Source: an uncultured Clostridia bacterium
Lineage (GTDB): Bacteria > Bacillota > Clostridia > Christensenellales > Borkfalkiaceae
DNA length: 64,000 bases
Direction: 5' to 3'
Assembly (NCBI GenBank): GCA_930989535.1
Contig: CAKNLK010000001.1
Span: 62,001 to 126,000 of the forward strand
Of this stretch, positions 25,952 through 35,456 are shown piece after piece. The notes under the pieces were generated by a model, which was not told the origin of the DNA, searched no databases, and was given only the letters and a program-made list of their open reading frames with translations. Numbering within the stretch: the first letter of the stretch is position 1; every line of letters begins with the position of its first letter. The position numbers and the translations under genes are program-made.

Positions 25952-26401
25952 TTATTTAAAATATTTTTCTTCGATTGCTTTAATTTTATCGATGCGGCGC
26001 TGGTGCCTTCCGCCCTCAAATTCGGTATTTAAGAAGGTTTCCACGATTTCCAGCATCAGCCCGTCGCCGATTATCTTCTGCCCGAACGCGAGCATATTCG
26101 CGTCGTTGTGCAGGCGGGTGTATTTCGCCGAATAGGTATCATGGCAATGCGCGCAGCGGATTCCCTTGACTTTATTCGCCGCTATGGAAACGCCGATGCC
26201 CGTGCTGCAAACCAAAATACCCCTCTCGCATTCCCCGCTCGCAACGGCTTCCGCCGCAGGAAGAACAAAATCGGGATAATCGCACGACTCCGCCGTACAA
26301 GTGCCGAAATCCATAATTTCGTAGCCATTCTTTTTCAAGTATTCGAGTAAAACATTTTTCAGAGCCAAGCCACCGTGGTCACATGCAACGGCTATTTTCA
26401 T
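25952..26401 (-). CDS. rpiB: Ribose-5-phosphate isomerase B
   Basis: 149 residues. Interconverts ribose 5-phosphate and ribulose 5-phosphate. MKIAVACDHGGLALK at the N terminus and VCSTGIGVSIAANKVKGIRCA with the catalytic Cys near residue 66 are typical of the RpiB/LacAB family. LacA/LacB or allose isomerases are alternatives, but the ywl-like context supports RpiB. Strong GGAGG site before the ATG. Confidence 0.93.
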   Translation of the reverse strand: MKIAVACDHGGLALKNVLLEYLKKNGYEIMDFGTCTAESCDYPDFVLPAAEAVASGECERGILVCSTGIGVSIAANKVKGIRCAHCHDTYSAKYTRLHNDANMLAFGQKIIGDGLMLEIVETFLNTEFEGGRHQRRIDKIKAIEEKYFK

Positions 26402-26424
26402 CGTATAAAACCTCCAAGTTCAAT

Positions 26425-26874
26425 CTATTTCATTTCTTCGGCCGCAAAAAATTTTTCAATTATCGCAATTGCCGTCTGCTGCAGTTCGTCGGCGGCACGG
26501 CGGTACTCGTCGAGCGTTCCGCCATAGGGGTCGTTCACATCGAAACCGATGATATCGCTCACCGCATAAACATTTCCCGAGCCCTTCAGCAAGTCCTTCT
26601 GCTCCCGCGTCATGCAGACGACGAGAAAACTCGTTTCAAGCATCTTGTGCTTCAGTTGCCGCGGATGAAATTTGGAATAATCGATTTTCCGCTCGTCCAG
26701 GCACGCGGCGCTGAGCGGATGAATCGAATCGCTGTCCGCCGCAAATATACCCGCCGACGCGGAGTCGACAAACTTAATTTTTCTCTTTTTAATCTCCGCG
26801 CGAAAAATCGCTTCCGCCATCGGGCTGCGGCAAGTGTTTCCCGTACAGACAAACAATACTTTTCTGCGCTTCAT
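26425..26874 (-). CDS. ywlE: Low-molecular-weight phosphatase, probable protein-arginine phosphatase
   Basis: 149 residues. The P-loop VCTGNTCRSPMAEAIF at residues 9-24 carries the nucleophile Cys and Arg, and DPYGG near 113 the general acid Asp. Thr in CTGNTCRS, where tyrosine phosphatases usually have Ile, is the residue known to select phospho-arginine in YwlE. YwlE reverses McsB arginine phosphorylation that feeds ClpCP. No mcsA, mcsB, ctsR or clpC lies in this window. It overlaps tsaC by 4 bases, as expected from the ywlC-ywlE neighbourhood of Bacillus. Confidence 0.87.
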   Translation of the reverse strand: MKRRKVLFVCTGNTCRSPMAEAIFRAEIKKRKIKFVDSASAGIFAADSDSIHPLSAACLDERKIDYSKFHPRQLKHKMLETSFLVVCMTREQKDLLKGSGNVYAVSDIIGFDVNDPYGGTLDEYRRAADELQQTAIAIIEKFFAAEEMK

Positions 26875-27872
26875 TTTTCTTCACCGGCACACGCCTTGCA
26901 CAACCTGTTCAAAACGCCGTCCATCACGCCGCCCCGCTCTTTGGGCTTGACGGCAATCAAGACGTCCGCTTTTCGCTCGGCAAGGCGCAGCAATTTATAG
27001 AGATTGGCAGCCATCTCCTGCGCAGTCTTTCCCAGCAACAGCGTATGCTCTGCAGGAAAGATATCCGCAGCACCGTCCTCGCACAGCACGAAGACGCGCT
27101 CAGCTTTTTCAGCATATTCCCGATAGCAAGCGAGGGCGCGAACCGCTTCCTCCGCCTCAAACAAAAAAGTACGGCAAGCGGGCGCATAGTGCTTGTACTT
27201 CATCCCCGGCGAGCGCACCTGCTCGCCCGTTTTCGGAACGTACAAATCGCATCTGCCCGCGACTTCCGCTATCATTTCCCTCGAAACGAGCCCCTGCCGC
27301 AAAACGACGGGATATTCGCCCGTTACGTCACACACAGTACTCTCGATACCGCCCGAACACATGCCTCCGTCCAAAATAAGCGGAATTTTTCCCATCAAAT
27401 CGTCGTAAACGTGCTGTGCCGATACGGGGCTGACATGCTTGGATATATTCGCCGACGGCGCAGCCACGGGAATATCGACATACCGCAAAAACTGCTGTGC
27501 GCAGGGATGCGACGGAACGCGCACCGCGAGCGTATCCAACCCGCAGGAAACCTTTGCGCTCACAGCCCCCCTGCTCTTATAGACCAAGGTCAGCGGGCCA
27601 GGCAGAAATGCCTTCCGAAGCCGAGCCGCATACGGCTGAACGTCCTCCACCAGCGATGCGATATCAAAATCCTGATGCACGTGAACGATGAGCGGGTTAT
27701 CGGACGGCCGCCCCTTCACGCGGTATATATTTTCTACCGCCGCGTCGGAACGGGCATCCGCTCCCAACCCGTAAACCGTTTCGGTCGGGAACGCGACCAA
27801 TTCGCCGGATAAAAGCAACGCCTTTGCCCTTGCCAACGATTCTTTTCCGAGCGGCAATATCTCCGTAACCAT
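26871..27872 (-). CDS. tsaC: L-threonylcarbamoyladenylate synthase (YrdC/Sua5 type)
   Basis: 333 residues, the long Sua5-type form. The YrdC domain (about residues 10-200) has FPTETVYGLGADA and KGRPSDNPLIVHV, and a C-terminal SUA5 domain follows. It makes threonylcarbamoyl-AMP for the universal t6A37 modification of ANN-decoding tRNAs. ATG at 27872 shares one base with the dnaB stop and has GAGGAGG 7 bases before; a GTG at 27875 is less well placed. Confidence 0.93.
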   Translation of the reverse strand: MVTEILPLGKESLARAKALLLSGELVAFPTETVYGLGADARSDAAVENIYRVKGRPSDNPLIVHVHQDFDIASLVEDVQPYAARLRKAFLPGPLTLVYKSRGAVSAKVSCGLDTLAVRVPSHPCAQQFLRYVDIPVAAPSANISKHVSPVSAQHVYDDLMGKIPLILDGGMCSGGIESTVCDVTGEYPVVLRQGLVSREMIAEVAGRCDLYVPKTGEQVRSPGMKYKHYAPACRTFLFEAEEAVRALACYREYAEKAERVFVLCEDGAADIFPAEHTLLLGKTAQEMAANLYKLLRLAERKADVLIAVKPKERGGVMDGVLNRLCKACAGEEK

Positions 27873-29362
27873 CACAAGTCCTCCTCATCCGGAGGCAGCT
27901 CTTCGTCCGGCGGCTCGCCGAAGCTGTCCAATGCGTCGTCGTAGGAGGCGTCGAAACGGTCTTCCTCGTCGCTCTCCTCCGCGCCCGAATGCCGCTCCTC
28001 GTCCGGCTCATCCGGCAAAAATCCGGGCGGAGGGTTGACGTAGCGAACCTGGTCGCCGCGGAAGCGCAGCTTCACCCTGCCCAATTCGCCGTTTCGGTGC
28101 TTTGCGATAATGAGGTCGGCGGCGTCTTTGATAATTTTCCCGCTCTTGATTTCCTCCTCCGTCGCAGCGACGTCGGGGCGGTGAATAAACATGACCATAT
28201 CCGCGTCCTGTTCGATTGCGCCCGATTCGCGCAAGTCGGAAAGCTGCGGCTCCTCTTTGGAGGAAATACGGCGCAACTGCGAGAGCGCCAGCACGGGAAC
28301 GTCGAGCTCCTTCGCCATTATCTTCAAATTTCGGGTAATCGACGCGATTTCTTGCTGGCGGTTTTCCTCGCTCCGGCGCTCGCCGCTGCCCATGAGCTGG
28401 ATATAGTCAATCATGATGATATCCAACCCCTCTTTGCGCGACTTTAAGCGGCGGCATTTGGAGAGGATTTCCGCGGGCGTGATTTTGGAAGAATCGTCGA
28501 TATAGATTTTCGCCTTTTTGAGGTCAGAACTCGCCTTCCAGAGTTTTTTCCAATCGCTCTGCGAAAGCTCGCCCGAAAGCGCCTTCGACATGCTCACGCG
28601 CGCATAGGAACATAAAAGCCTCTGCGCCAGCTGAATACGCGGCATTTCCAGAGAGAACACGGCGCAGACCTTATTGTCTACCAGCGCGGCGTGCTCGATG
28701 ATGTTCATGCCGATGGTCGTTTTACCGACGCCCGGGCGCGCCGCAAGGACGATAAAGTCGGACTTTTGCAAGCCGTTCGTGATTTTATCCAGCTTCGTAA
28801 AACCCGTATTGACGCCGCGGAGCGCATTTTTATCGGTGGAAATCACCTCAAACTTATTCAACACGCGGTCGTAGCTGTCGTCCTCGCGCATATCGACGAG
28901 CGTGGACGTATCCATCTTTTTCGAGATGTCAAAAACGAGCTTTTCCGCGTATGCAACGCTGTCCGCCGAGTCGGCACCCTCCATCGAGTTTTCGATGATT
29001 TTCTGCGACGCCTTGATAAGCCGGCGGTTGACGCTGTCGCGTTTGACGATATCCAGATACGATTTATAATTCGCCGCCGACGGCGTGATTTTGGCAAGGT
29101 CGGTTATGTAGGTAATCCCGCCCGCCTTGTCCAAACTCTTTTCGTTTTCCAACTCATCCGCGAGCGTCACGAGGTCGACGGGCTTTCGCGCGTTGAATAC
29201 AGCCTTCATCGCCCCGATAATGAGGCGGTGCGATTCCTGGTAAAAATCGTCCTCCGTCAGCTTATCGAGCACGTCCGTCTGCGTATCCACGTCAATCAAA
29301 AGGCAACCGAGGAGAGCCTGCTCCGCCTCGAGGTTGTTGGGTAAAATATTTGTTTTCGCCAT
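27872..29362 (-). CDS. dnaB: Replicative DNA helicase
   Basis: 496 residues from the ATG at 29362, chosen because the family start (NLEAEQALLGCLLIDVD) follows closely; 34 upstream codons overlap the preceding gene region. An N-terminal primase-interacting domain (to about 105) precedes the RecA-like motor with Walker A AARPGVGKTT near 212, MIDYIQLM, and SQLRR. It is the ring helicase of the replication fork (DnaC in Bacillus terms). The last 45 or so residues form a very acidic Asp/Glu/Pro tail, longer than usual. In Bacillota rplI often precedes it; here it does not. Confidence 0.94.
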   Translation of the reverse strand: MAKTNILPNNLEAEQALLGCLLIDVDTQTDVLDKLTEDDFYQESHRLIIGAMKAVFNARKPVDLVTLADELENEKSLDKAGGITYITDLAKITPSAANYKSYLDIVKRDSVNRRLIKASQKIIENSMEGADSADSVAYAEKLVFDISKKMDTSTLVDMREDDSYDRVLNKFEVISTDKNALRGVNTGFTKLDKITNGLQKSDFIVLAARPGVGKTTIGMNIIEHAALVDNKVCAVFSLEMPRIQLAQRLLCSYARVSMSKALSGELSQSDWKKLWKASSDLKKAKIYIDDSSKITPAEILSKCRRLKSRKEGLDIIMIDYIQLMGSGERRSEENRQQEIASITRNLKIMAKELDVPVLALSQLRRISSKEEPQLSDLRESGAIEQDADMVMFIHRPDVAATEEEIKSGKIIKDAADLIIAKHRNGELGRVKLRFRGDQVRYVNPPPGFLPDEPDEERHSGAEESDEEDRFDASYDDALDSFGEPPDEELPPDEEDL

Positions 29363-29378
29363 CGTTTTTCCCTGCCCT

Positions 29379-29936
29379 TCAGTCCGCGCGCGGCGGCTTT
29401 GTGCGAAGGTTCTTCTTTTCGCGGAACCGCTTGCCGAGCGAACGGAATATTTCCGCCAACTCATCTGCCGAGCCTTCCGTGATGTTCGACTTGTTTAAAA
29501 TGAGCACCTGCGATTTTCCGATATAGATGTAGAAATACTGCTTTGTCTCATGAATTCGCGGAACCTGCGAATACGGTATTTCCAACTCTTCCGTGTGCTT
29601 CCCTGCCTCGATTTTCAAGCGAAACGACTCCTCTTCAAATTGAAAGAACTGTTCCGTTTTCAAATAATCGGGGTTTTGGGTTACCTTTTTGTCAATCTTC
29701 GCGTTTTGCATCGCAAGCGTTATGAGCGGCAACGCGATGGCCGCAACGAACAGTATCGCCGCCCCGGCATAGAGCGCGGCATTTTTGACCGCTATTCCCA
29801 CGCAGAGCAGCATAACCGCCGCGAACAAAAACAAAATCGGATACGCATACGCCCGCACCCCGCGCGCGACAAATTGATGAAAGGCACACAATCTTTTATA
29901 TTCCGGAAGATTATTCCTGTGAAAAGCCTTTACCAT
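29379..29936 (-). CDS. YcxB-like membrane protein
   Basis: 185 residues. Two membrane helices (about 31-50 and 55-75) are followed by a soluble domain with ETKQYFYIYIGKSQVLILNK near residue 130, the hallmark of YcxB-like proteins with a PH-like domain. Function is unknown. It lies 5 bases after pepF and 16 bases before dnaB in the same direction. No clear ribosome site. Confidence 0.72.
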   Translation of the reverse strand: MVKAFHRNNLPEYKRLCAFHQFVARGVRAYAYPILFLFAAVMLLCVGIAVKNAALYAGAAILFVAAIALPLITLAMQNAKIDKKVTQNPDYLKTEQFFQFEEESFRLKIEAGKHTEELEIPYSQVPRIHETKQYFYIYIGKSQVLILNKSNITEGSADELAEIFRSLGKRFREKKNLRTKPPRAD

Positions 29937-29941
29937 ACCGT

Positions 29942-31717
29942 TTATTTCATCATCTCTTCAAAGCGATTCAACGTGTCTTCAAACTCTGCCATCGCCGCAT
30001 CGAACGACTGCGGTTTCGTCAAATCGACGCCCGCAATCTTTAACAGCTCGACGGGGCTGTCGCTCCCGCCCGAGGAGAGAAACGCCTTGTAATCGGCGAC
30101 GGCTTTCGCCCCCTCCGATAAAATCCGGTTGACGATGGAGATTGCGCTGATAATCCCCGTCGCGTATTTATACACGTAAAAGGAAGTATAAAAGTGCGGA
30201 ATCCTCGACCATTCGTAAGCGATTTGCTCGTCGTGGACAATCGCATCGCCATAATACAGCTTATTCAGCTTCAGATATTCGGCGCACAGATTTTCGCTCG
30301 TGAGCGGCGTGCCCGCCTCCACCAGGCCGTGCGCGACTGCTTCAAATTCCGCAAACATCGTCTGCCGGTGCAGCGTCGTGCGGACGGTATCCAAAAAGTA
30401 ATTGAGCAGATATTTCTTCATATTCTCATCCTTCGTTTCGGAGAGAATATATTTTAAAAGGAGCATTTCGTTGACGGTGCTGGCCACCTCAGCGACAAAG
30501 ATGCGGTAATCCGCCTTCGCATACGGCTGATTGGCGTTGGAGTAATATGTGTGCAGGGAATGCCCCATTTCGTGCGCGATGGTAAAAACGTCGTGCGTGG
30601 TCTTTTGATAATTCAAAAGCACAAAGGGATGCAGCCCGTAGATGCCCGTGCTGTACGCACCGCTGCGCTTGCCCGCCGTTTCGCATACGTCCACCCAGCC
30701 TTCAGCAAAGCCCTTTTTAAGGAGAGAGCAATATTCTTCCCCTAAAGGAGAAAGTCCCTTGACAACTAAATCGCACGCGTCCTCGTAGGAAAGTTTCAGC
30801 TCCGCATCCGCGACCAACGGCGCATAGATGTCGTACATGTGCTGTTCGTCCAGCTTCAAAATCTTTTTGCGGAGGGCGATATATCGGTGCATCGCGGGGA
30901 GATTTTTGTGCACGGATTCAATCAGATTGTCATAGACGCGCACATCGACGTCCTCGCCCTCCAGCGCCCGCCGGAGGCAACCCTCATAACCGCGCGCGCG
31001 GCTGAGAAACACGTCCTTTTTGACGTTCCCGTAATAGGTCGCCGCGATGGTATTGGTCAAGCCGATGTACGCTTCATAATAGCGCTCGAAAGCGCGGCGG
31101 CGAAGTTCCCTGTCGTCTCCGTGCAAAATCACGCCGTACATACCGTGCGTGAGGGCAATTTTCCCGCCCTTTCCGTCGTCGATTTCGCCGAGCTGAATAT
31201 CGGCGTTGTCAATCATGGAAAAAATATTCTGGAACTGCGAATACACCTCGCCGCCCATTGCAAGCAGCGTCTCTTCCTTTTCCGATAAGACGTGTTTTTT
31301 GCTTCGGATGAGCTGTCTGAGAAAATAATCATAATCTTTGAGCTGCTCGCTCGCCAGATAACCGTTCAAAACGGATTCGGGCAAAGCAGTCAGCTCTGGT
31401 TCGGCGAAAGCCGTTTCGGATGAAAAGCGAACAAACAGAGACATGGCGCGCGACTGCATCGCCGTGTATTTCGCGACGCGCGAATCCTCGTCGTGGCGCA
31501 TATGGGCGTACAAATACAATTTCTCCAGCTTCGCGCCGACCTCTTCCTGCTTTTTGAAAAAGCCGCACAGCGCCTGCAAATCGCCGAGCTTGCCCTTAAA
31601 TTCGCGGAAATCTATCTCCTTTTCCGCCAGAGCATAGCCCTCTTCCCACGCCTCGTCGGAGGAAAAAATATCCTCCACTCTCCATTTGTATTTGCTTTCG
31701 ACTTCGCTTCTCTCCAT
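29942..31717 (-). CDS. pepF: Oligoendopeptidase F (M3 family)
   Basis: 591 residues, the usual length. A cytosolic zinc peptidase that cleaves short peptides. The zinc motif HEMGHSLHTYYS lies near residue 382 with the third ligand Glu about 25 residues later (FVAEVASTVNEM). The N-terminal VESKYKWRVEDIFSSDEAW is typical. AGGAG precedes the ATG. Confidence 0.94.
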   Translation of the reverse strand: MERSEVESKYKWRVEDIFSSDEAWEEGYALAEKEIDFREFKGKLGDLQALCGFFKKQEEVGAKLEKLYLYAHMRHDEDSRVAKYTAMQSRAMSLFVRFSSETAFAEPELTALPESVLNGYLASEQLKDYDYFLRQLIRSKKHVLSEKEETLLAMGGEVYSQFQNIFSMIDNADIQLGEIDDGKGGKIALTHGMYGVILHGDDRELRRRAFERYYEAYIGLTNTIAATYYGNVKKDVFLSRARGYEGCLRRALEGEDVDVRVYDNLIESVHKNLPAMHRYIALRKKILKLDEQHMYDIYAPLVADAELKLSYEDACDLVVKGLSPLGEEYCSLLKKGFAEGWVDVCETAGKRSGAYSTGIYGLHPFVLLNYQKTTHDVFTIAHEMGHSLHTYYSNANQPYAKADYRIFVAEVASTVNEMLLLKYILSETKDENMKKYLLNYFLDTVRTTLHRQTMFAEFEAVAHGLVEAGTPLTSENLCAEYLKLNKLYYGDAIVHDEQIAYEWSRIPHFYTSFYVYKYATGIISAISIVNRILSEGAKAVADYKAFLSSGGSDSPVELLKIAGVDLTKPQSFDAAMAEFEDTLNRFEEMMK

Positions 31718-31726
31718 GCCGAACTC

Positions 31727-33082
31727 CTAATTTTTATTGCTGTGAATGGGCGCGGGAATTCTTCCCCCGCGCAGGATGAACCGCGAGCTGTCCGTCGTGT
31801 TGACGGGCATAATCGGCGCCCTCCCCAAGAGTCCGCCGAACTCTACGCTGTCGCCCACGTCTTTGCCCGGTACGGGAATGACGCGAACCGCCGTCGTCTT
31901 GTTGTTAATCATGCCGATTGCCGCTTCGTCCGCGATAATCGCGCTAATCGTCGTGGCGGGCGTCTTTCCGGGAATGGCAATCATATCGAGGCCGACCGAA
32001 CATACGGCGGTCATTGCCTCCAATTTATCGATATTCAGCAGCCCTTTTCCCGCCGCGTGAATCATGCCGATATCCTCGCTGACGGGGATAAACGCGCCCG
32101 AAAGTCCGCCGACGTGCGAGCTTGCCATCACGCCGCCCTTTTTCACCGCATCGTTGAGCATGGCGAGCGCCGCCGTCGTACCGTGCCCGCCCACACATTC
32201 CAGGCCGAGCTCCTCCAGAATATGCGCGACGGAATCGCCCATGACGGGCGTCGGCGCGAGCGACAAATCGACGATACCGAATTCGGCGTTTAACCGCTTT
32301 GCCGCTTCCTTTGCAATCAACTGCCCCGCACGGGTAATTTTAAACGCGGTGCGCTTGATCATCTCGGCGGCTTCATTCAAATTGGCGTCCGGGATATTCT
32401 CCAGCGCGTGCTTGACGACGCCCGGGCCGGACACGCCCACGTTGATGACCGTGCCGCTCTCGCCCACGCCGTGGAACGCGCCCGCCATAAAGGGGTTGTC
32501 CTCCACCGCGTTGGCAAACACGACGAGCTTTGCACATCCGAGTCCGTCCTGCGCGGCGGTCAGCTCCGCCGTGCGCTTGACGATTTCGCCCATCTGCTTT
32601 ACGGCGTCCATGTTGATGCCCGATTTCGAAGAGCCGATATTCACGGAAGAGCATACGCGCGTGGTCGACGCCAATAATTCGGGGATGCTGTCTAAAAATA
32701 TTTTTTCGTAATCGGCCGTGCCTTTATGCACGAGTGCGGAATATCCGCCCAAAAAATCGATGCCGAGTTCGTTCGCCGCCCTGTCCAACGCCCGGCCGAT
32801 CAAAACAGCCTTTTCGGGGAACGGCGCGCAGATGAGGCTGACGGGCGTCACCGAAACGCGCTTATTGACGATGGGAATGCCGTATTCCCCGGCGAGCCTG
32901 TCCGCTACTTCTACAATATTTTCCGCCTTTTTGCAGACGGTATCGTAAACATTTTTTGCCGTCTTTTCGGCGCTCCCGGCAATGCAGGGCAACAAAGAAA
33001 TGCCCATCGTAATCGTGCGGATATCCAAATGCTCCCGCTCAATCATGTCGATGGTTTCCAATACGTCAAATTGATTGAACAT
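31727..33082 (-). CDS. PFL family protein (UPF0210)
   Basis: 451 residues, standard for the UPF0210/DUF711 group, whose fold resembles pyruvate-formate lyase but lacks a demonstrated activity. [14 protein letters not shown] at the start, NGTTAAL-like [20 protein letters not shown] in the middle and [18 protein letters not shown] near the end are characteristic. It sits 11 bases after the ACT-domain gene; this pair is conserved across Bacillota and Archaea, suggesting a joint, still unknown, role. Confidence 0.9.
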   Translation of the reverse strand: MFNQFDVLETIDMIEREHLDIRTITMGISLLPCIAGSAEKTAKNVYDTVCKKAENIVEVADRLAGEYGIPIVNKRVSVTPVSLICAPFPEKAVLIGRALDRAANELGIDFLGGYSALVHKGTADYEKIFLDSIPELLASTTRVCSSVNIGSSKSGINMDAVKQMGEIVKRTAELTAAQDGLGCAKLVVFANAVEDNPFMAGAFHGVGESGTVINVGVSGPGVVKHALENIPDANLNEAAEMIKRTAFKITRAGQLIAKEAAKRLNAEFGIVDLSLAPTPVMGDSVAHILEELGLECVGGHGTTAALAMLNDAVKKGGVMASSHVGGLSGAFIPVSEDIGMIHAAGKGLLNIDKLEAMTAVCSVGLDMIAIPGKTPATTISAIIADEAAIGMINNKTTAVRVIPVPGKDVGDSVEFGGLLGRAPIMPVNTTDSSRFILRGGRIPAPIHSNKN

Positions 33083-33093
33083 GTCCGTCCCTC

Positions 33094-33363
33094 TCAGATG
33101 TTGTGCATGGCGTTAAAAATCGCCTCGTGCTGCAAGCGGATGGACATGCCGATTTCCTCGCCCAACTTTTCGCACTCTTTCGCCAAAACGGAAAGCTCTG
33201 TCTTGATATCGCTGATATCCACCAGCATAATCATGGCAAAATACTCCTGCAGGAGCGTTTGGCTGATATCTTCCACATTCACTCCCCTCTCCGCGAGGAA
33301 AGAGCTGACTTTTGCAATGATTCCCTTTTTATCCTTTCCCGTAACCGTTACAACTGCTCGCAT
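33094..33363 (-). CDS. ACT domain protein (UPF0237)
   Basis: 89 residues forming a single ACT domain: [20 protein letters not shown] begins a beta-alpha-beta unit and a second follows. ACT domains bind small ligands such as amino acids. Stand-alone members of this type are partnered with UPF0210, as here, and are presumed regulators of that protein. Confidence 0.9.
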   Translation of the reverse strand: MRAVVTVTGKDKKGIIAKVSSFLAERGVNVEDISQTLLQEYFAMIMLVDISDIKTELSVLAKECEKLGEEIGMSIRLQHEAIFNAMHNI

Positions 33364-33377
33364 GTCTCTTCTCCGAA

Positions 33378-33953
33378 TTAAAATTGAATTTTAGGCCTGT
33401 TTTCGTCCTCTTTCCGCTTTTCGCCGACAAATTCGTCGTCGTGCCCGACGACCTCGTATTCGACCATGATATTGCCCTGCGTCAGATACCGGACAATATC
33501 GCCGCCCTGAAATTCGGGGCGCGGCTTTTCCTTGTCGCAATAAATCTTTCTGTCCATGTATTCGGACTTTTTCTTGCTCCATTCGGACATGATGAGGACG
33601 TAATAATCGACACTGTCCTTCAGCTCCGGCTCCTCGTAGCGCAAAAATTTGCTCTCATTTACTTGTTTTAAACCAACCGAAATATAGGAGATAATTTTAT
33701 AATATTTTCTCGCCCTTTGGAATTTGATACCCAGGAAAATATAGGAAAAAATCACAAACAGGCAGCTTGCGACGCACACAATCCAAATCGGGATCGGCTG
33801 CATGGGGTCTTCGTACGGCAGAGACACATAGTATACGATGCAGGCGATGCACAGGGCGACAAAGACCGCCAAAACGCCGAAGTATGCGTACCATATCCTC
33901 TGCTTTTGCTTAAAAGCATTGATTAAATCGTCGTCGTTGAAAATTACGTTCAT
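33378..33953 (-). CDS. Two-helix membrane protein of unknown function
   Basis: 191 residues. Two hydrophobic segments (about 21-42 and 54-75) are followed by a charged, probably cytosolic C-terminal domain with KDSVDYYVLIMSEWSKKKSE and a late beta-rich part (GNIMVEYEVVGHD). It recalls small YcxB-like or PH-like membrane proteins but I recognise no family. Tight spacing (14 and 18 bases) ties it to the ACT and degV genes. Confidence 0.7.
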   Translation of the reverse strand: MNVIFNDDDLINAFKQKQRIWYAYFGVLAVFVALCIACIVYYVSLPYEDPMQPIPIWIVCVASCLFVIFSYIFLGIKFQRARKYYKIISYISVGLKQVNESKFLRYEEPELKDSVDYYVLIMSEWSKKKSEYMDRKIYCDKEKPRPEFQGGDIVRYLTQGNIMVEYEVVGHDDEFVGEKRKEDENRPKIQF

Positions 33954-33971
33954 AGACTTTCTCCGTAAAAA

Positions 33972-34820
33972 TTATTTGCTTATGAACAGCACGCCTATCG
34001 TATTGCGGCCGCAGTGGCTCGTGATGATGCTTCCGGCCACCGTCTCGATGACCTCGTCGAAAGCGAACAGCTCCTTTACGAGCGCTTTCGCGCCTTCGAC
34101 GAGCTCGGCGTCCGCATTGCTGTGCGTGATAAAACAGCGCGTGCTCTCGTAGTTCGGATACTCTTCCGCAAGGTCGTGCACATAATTTTTCAGGCAGCGC
34201 GACATTTTGCCGATATACTTTTTCTTCGGATACAGCTGCCCGCCCTTCATTGCAATCATCGGATGGATGGAAAGAACTTTTGCCCCGTAATAGGACAAAG
34301 TGGAACAGCGCCCGCCCTTATATAAATACAGCAATGTATCCGGAATAAAGGAAGTATTCACCTTGTCCCGCAATGCGTTGACGGTATCCGCGATCTCCTG
34401 CGCGCTCTTCCCTTCCCGGCGCAAATCGCATGCCTTCATTACGAGAAGTCCCTGCCCCGTGGAAAGCGCGAGCGAATCGATTACAATCACTTTTCCGCCG
34501 AACGACTGCGCCGCAGCCTGCGCAAAGCCGTTCGAACCGCTCGCTTTCGAGGAGATGTTGAAATGAATGACCGTTTGCCCCGCATCGACAAACGGACGGA
34601 AGAAATCCTCGTAATCCTTGACGCTCGGAGCCGCCGTTTTGGGGAGTTCCCCCGTATCTTCGAAGTAGCGGAAAATATCCGCGGGAACAATATCGATTCC
34701 ATCGCGGAAAGATTCATCTCCCAGCATTACGCTCAGCGGCATAATGCCGATTTCGTTCTCCTTCAATTGCTCCGCGCTCAAATCGCACGTGCTGTCCGAC
34801 GTAATTTTGATTTCGCTCAT
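33972..34820 (-). CDS. DegV family fatty-acid-binding protein
   Basis: 282 residues. DegV/FakB proteins bind a fatty acid for FakA phosphorylation. The N-terminal ITSDSTCDLS, then MPLSVMLGDESFRDGID, and central SKASGSNGFAQAAAQ (family S-LSGT/S- region) support this. Start at 34820 is preferred over 34844 because AGGAGG stands 8 bases before it. fakA is not in the window. An acyl-ACP thioesterase at the left edge may be a source of free fatty acids in the same genome. Confidence 0.88.
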   Translation of the reverse strand: MSEIKITSDSTCDLSAEQLKENEIGIMPLSVMLGDESFRDGIDIVPADIFRYFEDTGELPKTAAPSVKDYEDFFRPFVDAGQTVIHFNISSKASGSNGFAQAAAQSFGGKVIVIDSLALSTGQGLLVMKACDLRREGKSAQEIADTVNALRDKVNTSFIPDTLLYLYKGGRCSTLSYYGAKVLSIHPMIAMKGGQLYPKKKYIGKMSRCLKNYVHDLAEEYPNYESTRCFITHSNADAELVEGAKALVKELFAFDEVIETVAGSIITSHCGRNTIGVLFISK

Positions 34821-34847
34821 GCGGCGAACCTCCTGATTGCTCATATT

Positions 34848-35456
34848 TTAAAATAGGCCGAATAGTCCCGTCAAAAATTCTTTATGCGCCAAAGACCAGT
34901 CGGTCACGACGCCCATTACATTGGCAAGTTCGAGCTGCCCCAGCGTTCGGCTGTCCAAACTGACGCTGCGATGGTCGCCCAAAACAAAAACTTTGCCCTC
35001 GCCAATCGTCTGCTCCGCGATATTGTTATTTTCGCTCCAATCTTCCCCCAAATACGGCTCTTCGACCTTTTCGAACGAATCCTCGCCCGCATTTTTGCGG
35101 TACAGCTCGCCGTCTTCGGCATAGATTGTGTCTCCGGGGAGCCCGATAACCCGCTTGATTATCCACTTATGCTCCGTTTGGTCGTGAACACTGTCTCTCT
35201 CGTTCGCTTCGATTACGACGATATCCCCGTGCTCAGGGGAAACAGTCGCATTGATAAACAGATAATCGCCCTCATATAAAGTCGGCTCCATCGAGGACCC
35301 CACGACCTGCACGCCTATGAATATCTGCGTAAACAGGATGGTAAAGCAGAGAAAAATTGCGAGCAGGACGACAAAAAATCGAAGGGTAGATAAAAATTCT
35401 TTGTGTGGGTTGCGGCGCTCTTCGAGCAGTTCGCCGAATTTGTTTTGTTCCTCCAT
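34848..35456 (-). CDS. lepB: Signal peptidase I
   Basis: 202 residues. One N-terminal membrane helix (about residues 22-48), then the catalytic Ser in VVGSSMEPTLYEGDYLF and the general-base Lys in KWIIKRVIGLPGD, with GDHRSVSLDSR near the end. It removes signal peptides at the outer membrane face. ATG at 35456 is preferred over GTG at 35459 (AAGGAG spacing); it shares one base with the DUF951 stop (TGATG). Confidence 0.94.
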   Translation of the reverse strand: MEEQNKFGELLEERRNPHKEFLSTLRFFVVLLAIFLCFTILFTQIFIGVQVVGSSMEPTLYEGDYLFINATVSPEHGDIVVIEANERDSVHDQTEHKWIIKRVIGLPGDTIYAEDGELYRKNAGEDSFEKVEEPYLGEDWSENNNIAEQTIGEGKVFVLGDHRSVSLDSRTLGQLELANVMGVVTDWSLAHKEFLTGLFGLF

